A DNA stretch of 64,000 bases from Chrysemys picta bellii. Lineage: Eukaryota; Chordata; Testudines; Emydidae. Each line of letters starts with the position of its first letter. Position 1 is the stretch's first letter. Shown one piece after another: positions 55,601 through 64,000 of the stretch. A program made the position numbers and the translations under genes. The stretch is from assembly GCF_011386835.1 (NCBI RefSeq), contig NC_088797.1, forward strand, positions 65,683,587 to 65,747,586. Direction: 5' to 3'. The notes below the pieces were generated by a model, which was not told the DNA's origin, made no database searches, and saw only the letters and a list, made by a program, of their open reading frames with translations.

Positions 55601-57040
55601 ACGTTTTCCAATCCTTAAATCATTCTTGTGGTCCTTCTCTGAATCATCTCCAATTTATCATCATTCTTTAATTGTGGATGCTAGAACTGGACATAGCTCT
55701 CCAGTACTGATCATATCAGTTATAACTACACAAGTAATATAACTTCCCTGCTCCTACTCAGTGCTCCTGTTTTTACATCCAAGGATTGCATTAGCTCTTT
55801 TGGCCATAACATTGCACTGGGAACTCATGTTCAGTTGATTATCTACCACAACCTACAAACTTTGTTTTCAGAATCTTTGCTTCCCAGGATTTTCATCCTG
55901 TAAGTATGGCCTGCATTCTTTTTTCCTAGATGCATGACTTCACATTTGACCACATTAAAAGATATTGTTGCTTGGTCCCATTTTATCAAGCTATCCAGAT
56001 TGATCTATTCTGGTGACCTGTTCTCTTCATTATTTACCGCTCCCACAATGTTTGTGTCATCTGCAAACTTTATCAGTAATGTGTGGTTTTTTCTTTTTTT
56101 CTTTCAGGTTAGTGATAAAAAGGGTAGGACCAAGAACCGATCCCTATGGGAACCGTCTAGAAACATACCCGTTTGATTATTCCCCATTTATAATTCCATT
56201 TTGAGACCTGTTAGTTAACCATTTTTATCCATTTAATGTGTGCCACGTTAACTTTGTATCATTCAGCTTTTTTAATCAAAATGTCATGCAATACCAAGGC
56301 AAATCCCTTTCAGAAGTCTAAGAATATACATCAATGCTATTACCTTTTATCAATCAAACTTGTAATCTCACTTAAAAAAAGATTTAATTAATTTGACAGG
56401 ATCTGTTTTCCATAAACCATGTTGATTGGCATTAATTATATTACCCTCTTTTTATTCTTTATTAATTGGATCCTATATGAACTGTTCCATTATTTTGCTT
56501 GGCATCGTTGTCAGGCTGACAGACCTATAATTGCCTAGTTCATCACATTTACACCTTTTTAAATATTTTGATACAACATTAGCTTGCATCCAGTCTTCCG
56601 GAACTTCCCTAGTGTTTCAAGACATTTTGAAAATCAACACTGATAGTCCAGAAAGCTCTTATCCCAGCTCTTTTAAGCTCTCCCGTGCAAGTTAATTGGA
56701 CCCAGTGATTTTAAAAATGTATAACTTTAGTACCTGCTTTTAACATCCTGCTGGGATACGGTTGGAACGGAGAGCTTCCATTTGGTAGACCAATACCATT
56801 GTTAGGATTCTTTTTGTTCCTAAAATACTTAAAACAAACAAAACCCCGTCTGTATTGTCTTTAACTCTTCTGGCTATAGATTTTTTGTTGTTGTTTCCCT
56901 CTGGAATCCCGGTTTCTGAATTGTATCTATTACTGCTTCCTTCCATTTATGTTTTAAAAAAAAAAAATTTTTTTTTTATAGCTGCTTTTGCTTCCCCTCC
57001 AAGTCAGGCTGGTTTTTTAACGTGTGTCCAGGGAAGGAAT

Positions 57041-58898
57041 TGCTTTTCACAGAATCCTGGAGGACATGATTTGGTTGGAGATGTACAGGTAGGAACAGAA
57101 GGGATCTTCTGCTTGGAAAAGGCCTATTGACTGCATGTTGGAAAAAACTGTAAGGATAAAGATGGCTAATTGCTTCAGGGAACTGGACTACATGTAAATT
57201 GTTTTTGGTCCGATAACCACCATGGCATTTAGAAATAGCCTTATCTTCCTCCTTATCCCATCATTTCTGTAGTGGGAAGGGCAACCTGACTCTACTGAAG
57301 CAAGTAATGTAGGTGTGGAACCTTTGGTTACTAGGCTAACTCTTCTGGTTTTTAGGTGCCTACTAAACTTCACATGATGTGGCAAAGTTGAGTTACAGCT
57401 TATAGTTTTCTCTACCAGCATTGGTTAAGAAGGGGACAGAAGGTGAGTGTATTGTCTTGTAGTTGGGATATGGAACTTGAACTCGGGTGATGAAAATTCT
57501 GTTCCTGCCTCTGCATAGTTTTCATATATGACCCTGGGAAAGTCACTTTAATCTGTCTCCTCAATTCCATATCTGTAAAATGAGGGGCTTGTTATGATGA
57601 TTGTACGTGGGATGCTTAGTGCTACAGCACTATTGAAAAAGCATCTAAATAAATAATGGGTAGGAACAATTAATGATGTAGTGAAGGAGAGAGAACCTAC
57701 CTCCAACTGTCGACTTCTGAGTTACATGGGCAGAGTTGGACAATGTGCTGTTTTTTTGTTTTTTGTTTTGTTTTTTTGCAAGAAAAGTAACCCCTTAATA
57801 TTGTAAATAGAGTATGATTAATGTTAGTAGTGCCTTTCATCCCAAAGGATCTCAAAATGCTTTTATAACCAGCGGTGGTTCCACCCATCTTTGAAAAGTA
57901 GCCAGCCTATTCAAAATTCCAAATACTAAAACTATAAAGGAAGCCAAATGATCTTGGTTTTATCTTTTCAGAGAGGAGTAAAATGGGCCCGCAGATCGCT
58001 TTTCCAAAATATGACTTGGTGTTGCATGCAGTAAGTGTCATGCTTACACTTTAGAGCTATGCCAGGAACTGTGTTCTGTATCATATTGCATGCACTATGC
58101 TCCCCCTAATATTCTCTAGCCATAGGCACACTTATCCATGCATACTGGTGATGTGTAATAGTTTTGATAAATAAGGACTGAGATGATCCAGCTATTTATG
58201 GAACAAACTCTCAGTTGATCCAGCGGACGGTGGTCTTTCAGTACCACCTTACTTACTGAAGATAAGTATGCTTCAGGTAATACTATTCATTATCTCATTG
58301 TCTTCCTGTGTACTTTGAAGTAAGAAAATCAACGGGGGATCAGCCATTAGGCTTCTTTTCTTTTCTGATGTAACTTTAATTTTGTCGTATGTTGGATGTT
58401 CCACAAATGTATGTTTGTATTCTGCTGATGTATTTTATGATTTCAATGTACAAATGTCTATATTTTTAATAAAATGTGTGTTTTTGTTAGAGAAATCCCC
58501 CAATATAAGGAGCTTACACTCTAAGATGGTAACTCAGTGTACTTTTGCAGGATGTAGTGCAAGGCCTTTATCTTTTTCACAGTGCTTTCCTACTGTAGCC
58601 AAATTAGCCAGGGACAGAGGGAGAGGAGGAGAACCCTACCCCATATGCGTATATCCCAAGCAGAGTTACTTTCTGCTGGGGAAAGGAGAAGAGTAGGAGA
58701 TTCATGAAGTCCTCTAGGTATCTTGTCTTGTCTTGTAGACCTAATTGACCTGTGTAGTTCTTGGATGTTATGGTGATTGGGTCCTATAGAAAACCTTAAG
58801 ATAAATAGCCTTCCCATTTTTGATACCTCCCTCCTTTTCACTGCTCCCCACCACACACCGATTGATTGAGATCTTCTTGTATTACTCCAGTCATTTTA
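57041..58898. other. Unique sequence, no gene seen
   Basis: No recognised repeat beyond T-rich tracts (57750-57777). No supported exon. Confidence 0.45.
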
Positions 58899-59056
58899 GA
58901 GAGACAAGGCACATGAGGTAATATATTTTACTGGACCAACTTCTGTGGGTGAGAGAGCCAATCTTTTAAGCTTACAAAGAGCTCTTCTTTAGAGCTTCTC
59001 TCCCTCACCAATAGAAGTTGGTCCAATAAAATATATTACCTCATCCACCTTGTCTT
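58899..59056. repeat. Palindromic Penelope-like 3' end
   Basis: The left part (58899-58960) repeats the end motif 'GAGGTAATATATTTTACTGG' and 'CCAACTTCTGTGGGTGAGAG' of the fragment at 36683. The right part (58995-59056) is its inverted copy, with arms of about 60 nt. Penelope-like elements are known for head-to-head or inverted terminal copies, so this looks like a terminal-repeat remnant. Confidence 0.65.
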
Positions 59057-60554
59057 CAGTGTCCTGGGACCAATATGGCTATGATGACACTTTAGTTATT
59101 TTGTCATTCTCCAGACTAATTTGTCATGGTAGAGCTCTATCTTCTTAGTGTATGCTCAATGTGCCTCAGGTGGCGTGTGAGCAGGATTCATCACCGAATT
59201 TGGTCCACTGGTTGGATCACTAACTTTCCTGGTTCTTGCTGGGTACAGATGGGGAACGCGATGTAAGCATTGATCCATGCCCTCCATAGAGCTCTGATTT
59301 GCGTTATCCAACATTCATAGATCTCCATATGTAAGAGATCTTTTGTTACAGGTTACACGAGATCATAGCAATTCACTTTAATAAAAAGGTCTAAATATAT
59401 TGGTTTTAGCCAGCGATTGAGATTGAACTCCTGTATTTTCAGAAGGACAAACCAAATCCCCACAGACATTGGTAGAAATTGTACTGCCAACATTTTTCAT
59501 TTTGACTAGATTTCTTCCCTCTGGTCTGTTGTTATTACGCTCTATAGGTGATTAGTTCAGAATAGCTAACCAATATAGTACAAATACAATCCAACCTCCA
59601 AATCCTGATCCACTGACAATAGCATTGAGGATACAAATTCCCTGTATTCAGACACAGGGCTTTCTAATGAACTCCATTTCATATCACTAATACGAAGTTA
59701 AATGGTGTATGGTTTAATTTTGTGTTTTTTCTCTTTTCTATTCACTTGTTTTTACAATTGCTATATGATGTTCCAGGTGGCCTAATATTTAAGAGATTGT
59801 TGCACTTTCTTGTTTGCTGGGTCCTCAGACCTGAGCTTCGCAGCATTGCCCAAAGTATGCAATAATTGCTCAGAGTTGTGCTGTTTGTTGTCTTGATAGT
59901 TAATTTTGAGGCCCTTTAGTTCCAGCTGTGTAAATGGATCTGAAGGGGGATCGGAATATGTGAACAATAAAGTGTCGGTGGTATCATGTTATACCATGCA
60001 AAGAGTGTTTATGGTCCATCTTTAGTGCAAACCCAGGGAAAATAGGTTAATGGAAAATAGGTTATTTGAAGCTAGTTAACAGGCTTTTGTTTTTTGTTTT
60101 TCCTGTCGCAACTACCACTAATGTTCTAGTCTTCAGGAAAAAAAGTAAGCAAATGGGAGCTAGGAGGCTAGTTTTACTGGCTCAGCTGTGTAGTAATAGC
60201 ACAACAGAGCCTTTGTTACCACTCTTAGCAGTGCTACTTGTTCATTATGACCTGTTAGTAATACTAGTGGCTCTTAACTAGACATTTTTTGTGGCTCCAT
60301 TGAAACTATATTCAGTGTGCGGCTAGGCCATTTCTGTCAATGCCATATAGTTCTTTAACAACTTTTTAAAATCTGTTGTGATCTGTAATGGTATGGATTA
60401 TTTCTGGATTATTTCTAAGGAAAGGGTACTGTTACAAACCATGACTATTGATTTATTGTAGCTGTAATCCTTTGACTCTGTTACCTTAGTTTAGGATCAG
60501 TTTGTTAGAGCATTTGCCACCTGCTGGTTTGCATCAAGGCGGTTTATCTAATGG
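59057..60554. other. Unique sequence, no gene seen
   Basis: AT-rich; no repeat or exon supported. Confidence 0.45.
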
Positions 60555-60559
60555 GCCAT

Positions 60560-61102
60560 TGTGGGGGGGTGATTACTCACCGGTGCGGTGCCTCCTGCTG
60601 GTTATCCTGGGAATTAGCTCGTCACCTGCCCTCTGCAGGCCAGTGGCTCACCTGTTGCTGGCCCCCGTGTCCTTCCTGGACCCTGGTGTCCCTTCCCAAC
60701 CCTCTATCTCCACCTTGCCTCAGTGGCTACTGCCAGTCATCATCTAGCCCCGCTCCCTGGGCCGACTGCAGTCTGTAAACCACTCATCATCAGCAAGGGG
60801 GGTTAGGACCTGCTGCTTTGGCCTATCTATGGGCTTCCCCTTTGCAACCTCAGTACTCTTTTAAGGCCTTTGACAAGGCCTGCAGCCTGGGGTTTTACTA
60901 GGCTGGAGCTCCCCAGCTCCCTCTGCCCTTCCCCAGCACTGCTCCACCTCAGGTACCCTTCTCAGCTCCCAGGCAGCCAGGTTCTTCACTCTCCTAGCTG
61001 TGGCTACTTCCCCCAATCAGCCTAGCTTTCCCCTCTCCACAGCCCTCTCCCAGGTCTGTTTTAAGTCCTTCAGGGCAGGAGCAGGGTGACTACCCCGCTA
61101 TA
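60560..61102. mobile_element. Solo LTR, 543 bp
   Basis: The segment runs from TGTGGGGGGGTGATTACTC to ACCCCGCTATA, flanked by GCCAT (60555-60559) and GTCAT (61103-61107), a 5-bp duplication with one change. The last base pair TA is probably a mutated CA. GC-rich and with no internal element sequence next to it, it reads as a recombined LTR of a Gypsy- or ERV-like element. Open frames within (60502-60778) are not genes. Confidence 0.65.
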
Positions 61103-61107
61103 GTCAT

Positions 61108-64000
61108 TAACTACTGGTGATGCCTGGGACTTCTGCTAAAAACAATGCTGTGGTATTAGAAATTCAGCACATAGAGCAAATAGTTAAAATATAGTGGATT
61201 TAAAGTAAATAAAGTAAAATTACTTTAGCACAAAAGATAATGTTAAAATATAGTGGATGCTATCATGGTGAAAAGAAAAAAGAAATACTTTTGTGATTTT
61301 AATGTCTTAGTTTATCTAAAACATTCCATTGATACAATTGCATTGCGTGATTTTTAGATACCAGATGAGTGAAAAATGTTAATTAAGTAGACACTACTAA
61401 AGCAGTTGTGGCTGGCTATTCATTCTCTACTTAGCATCTTAATGGTGAGTTTATTTTTTGTTAATCTCTTCCAGAACAGATGCATCATCAATGTATTACT
61501 CCCATCCTGATGACCAGTTCAGACTCAAGGGACAACTTAGCAGGGGACACTATTAAACTCCAGGGTGTAAATTTTTCAAATGGGCATGGGATTGAGCAGT
61601 ATGCGGAACAGGTCATGAGAGTTCCATGGAAGTGTTTGCAAATCAACCTGTCAGAATCTTTGTCCCATGTATGTGCAGGCTCGTAATCCATAGTTGCTTG
61701 TCTGTCTTTCTAATCTGGTGCTATTAGCCTCCCACCTTCCATTTATGGGAAAGATTTCTACTACTGGTTGAGAAAACCTTAAACCTGCCTCTGAGTATCC
61801 TAGGCTGTAAAGGGGACAGAGAATCTCTTCAATGGGCTCCCACTTGAGACTATCCTTCATGGTCCCTTAGAATTCACTCAGGCCATTCATAGATTTGAGA
61901 GGCTATGTTGTTCGGTGGCTGTTATCTTGTCCATATCTCTGAAGTTAGCTGGTGTTTTGTGTGTTTCCAGACTTCAGTTTGCCAGTCTTCACTTGGGTTT
62001 AAAAGTTCAGGATTTGCTCAGCTGTGAGACTTGTTCTTTGGCACTAAATTTGCTAGAAATCTTGTGTCATCTGATGTACAGTGAATGACTCAGCTAAGGA
62101 TAAAACAGTGATTCAGTTATTAATCACTGCCAAGACACAGATTTATCAACTTGTAAATTTGGGCTCAGCACATTGCTTGAACCAGGATTTCCATTATTTT
62201 TTTTTATTTTCAGATATGTTGACGCTATGTTTAAAAACACATTCCTTCAGTCCATCACAATGTGAAGTAGTAGTTATGGTGTTGAATCTCATTGTGATAG
62301 GATTGAAATAATATTGCTCTGCATGATTCTACAGCAAGTTGTGAAAGCACTTGCTAAAGCCTAAACCTCCCAACACCTTTTTGCGTGATAGGATCACCAT
62401 TTGGAGGTGTGGGGAGGGGCTATGGCTCTGAGCAGGCAGCTATTGTCACTGTTGAATCAATCACATAAAAGTGTGTGTGTGTGTTCATGCTCAAAGTCAG
62501 TCAAAATCCAATGGAATATATTGCAAAATAGGATAGTTTGAATTATTTGGTTAATTCTTTAGGTAGGAGACATTATTAGGAATTTTTTGCTATTAAATTG
62601 CAATTAATATTGGTATATTCATTACTAATAGACTGGACCAATTACTTCTAAACAAAAGGTAGGGAGAGAATACCGAATGAATGAATGAAAAAAATCTCAA
62701 ATGGTTTTAGATGTGTGAATAATTTTTCCTTGGGCAGAGGAAGGGCTTTATAATTAGCTGTAACTGTCCTCCCCCGTATTCTTGAGCATCTGTAAATACA
62801 TTGCCTAACAAATGATGGGTGCACTGTTCTCAGTTGTACCCTATTGATATATAGTCTTAATTGTGTTAGGATTTAATTGCCAGATTGACACATGCAGTTA
62901 TATTTTAAAAATTCTGCATTTGTAACTTTCACTGTCTGGCGCTATTGAATTATGAATATCTCTTCTCCCTGTTAGATTCTCTAGAATTTGGAAAATTACT
63001 TTAGCACAAAGGATAATGTTAATATGTTTGTTCAGTAATATGAAATTATTAGCATTCTTGCCTGACTTCAAGGAGTTGACTTGGTCCTTTTGATGCAAGC
63101 CCTTGGTTCTGAGAAGAGGCAAATTGTTTTTTTTCCACCCTCCATTAGCAATCATTCTGTTGCACACAGTACGTGATAAATCAACCGCAGGAGCTTTACA
63201 GTTGCCATAACATGACATTACCTATCAGCTTGTCAAGTCTGTGTTGACTCTGCGCCTTTTAGGCTGTATATTTCTTCAAAGTCTAGCGCCAGTTACTTAG
63301 TCAGCTCTAACTAATTTCAGAGTGGAAGAGAAACTTTACTGGAGTGCTGTTTGGGATCTGCTTTTTAATCCTGGTCTGTTTAATGTTTGCCTCCTGACAT
63401 TCTAGGCCAGACATCATTTTAATGGTATGTGTGGTGATAAAGCCAATAAACTGTCAAGATGATTGATAATCTAAGCATTATAGCAATATGACTTTCCTGT
63501 TCTCCTCTGTGCTTTAGATGATGGTTTCCAAATTGAATTCTTAGTGTGCTATATGTGTGCGCTTGTTGGATATTCTCTGAACACAGGATTTGAAGGCACT
63601 AACCTTGGCTAATGTAGGCTTTTAATTCTCAATTTTTTTTAAAAAAGAAAAGGCTTTTAATTTGGCAAATGTTAACAATGGCTTTTCTACCCTTGTAATA
63701 GTCTCTATGATTACCCAAAGTTCTCATCTTTTTATTATCTTGGTGTTTTTACCCTCCCCTTCCCACCACAACCTGGCATGAATCTCAGAATTTCATGTGG
63801 CTGATTCTGTTATCTATGGTTGAAAGACGTTGCAGATAACAAAGTGCAATATATTAAGCACATGGCTTCTGGTTTTCACTTAACAAAGAATTTAGCAGTC
63901 ATTTTTCAACATCTTAATTGGAAGTGATTGATTAAACTTTCCTACCTTTTATTTTGGGGGATGGAGAAATGAGTGGGGTGGGAGTATTTTCATACTACTT
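61108..64000. other. Unique AT-rich sequence
   Basis: No gene or recent repeat. A ~30-bp segment is duplicated (61214-61245 and 62991-63023). A TG repeat lies at 62471-62482. An acceptor-like site at about 61463-61473 is followed by a 68-codon open frame (61480-61686) without a good donor; it is not supportable as an exon. Confidence 0.4.
61214..63023 (+). repeat. Short dispersed duplication pair
   Basis: 'AAAATTACTTTAGCACAAA' followed by 'RGATAATGTTAA' occurs at 61214-61245 and again at 62991-63023 with one or two differences, about 1.8 kb apart. 'GTTAAAATATAGTGGAT' also occurs twice (about 61182 and 61241). Cause unknown. Confidence 0.6.

Larger units (their letters stand above)
54340..57040 (-). 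mobile_element. Old CR1 LINE remnant, interrupted
   Basis: The plus-strand text is the reverse complement of diverged CR1 RT and 3' regions. From 3' to 5' it includes 'CTCCAATTTATCATCATTC'-type and 'TGCAAACTTTATCAG' segments that align by content with the younger copy at 21.5-23.6 kb, and 'CAGTCTTCCGGAACTTCCC' near 56590. Many stops are present. It is interrupted at about 54725-55600 by an LTR-like insert. The apparent exon at 56985-57080 lies within CR1-derived sequence. Confidence 0.65.

Noticed and set aside
56985..57091. An exon with a T-rich acceptor and CAG|GTAGG donor, open in one frame
   Set aside because: It lies in diverged CR1-derived sequence on the other strand; the T-rich tract and reading frame are explained by that.
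61474..61686. A plus-strand exon or processed gene fragment (68 codons)
   Set aside because: No good donor, the other acceptor-compatible frames stop, and no known family is visible.

Overview
The window is vertebrate nuclear DNA, most probably from a cryptodiran turtle. Evidence: several CryI-type tRNA-derived SINEs (a family known from cryptodires), CR1 LINEs on the minus strand, a tRNA-headed SINE with a CR1-like tail, a DIRS-type element, Penelope-like fragments, a Ty3/Gypsy element, hAT and PIF/Harbinger DNA transposons, and AT-rich intervening sequence. There are no bacterial-style operons, CRISPR arrays or rRNA genes. No host gene can be named. A few short stretches with splice-like borders are listed as weak exon candidates.

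Layout. 1-5.7 kb: AT-rich unique DNA with a 1,068-bp solo LTR (485-1552) flanked by an ATGAC duplication. 5.7-11.7 kb: a decayed DIRS-like tyrosine-recombinase retrotransposon, into which a second solo LTR (7167-7773) and an inverted-duplicate SINE (10482-10676) have inserted. 11.7-21.5 kb: mostly unique DNA with four non-autonomous DNA elements. 21.5-26.1 kb: two CR1 fragments, a tRNA/CR1 SINE and a mariner-like MITE inside the older CR1. 26.1-30.7 kb: unique DNA with the best host-exon candidates. 30.7-35.7 kb: a Gypsy element with both LTRs, target duplication, primer site and polypurine tract, carrying two SINE insertions. 35.9-42.1 kb: hAT MITEs, Penelope remnants with a GIY-YIG region, and a Harbinger MITE. 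42.2-45.5 kb: a hAT transposon with an exact 8-bp duplication. 45.9-50.7 kb: an apparently intact PIF/Harbinger transposon. 51-64 kb: unique DNA, MITEs, an old CR1 carrying an LTR-like insert, a Penelope palindrome and another solo LTR.

The most notable unit is the Harbinger element at 45891-50740. It has matching terminal inverted repeats, a TTA duplication, an uninterrupted 427-aa DDE transposase on the plus strand, and a convergent two-exon Myb/SANT-like gene on the minus strand whose splice sites and phase fit a 350-aa protein. It also has a third, 96-aa open frame on the plus strand inside the Myb gene's intron, with a good start context and a nearby poly(A) signal. Known Harbinger systems use a transposase plus a Myb-like partner; the third frame is the unexplained part. 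Three MITEs in the window (15.6, 38.2 and 51.9 kb) share its terminal sequence and could have been moved by this family.

A second notable point is that two independent SINE insertions (10.5 and 34.4 kb) have the same hairpin architecture with nearly the same internal junction. All family assignments come from reading the sequence and known family motifs; no database search was possible.
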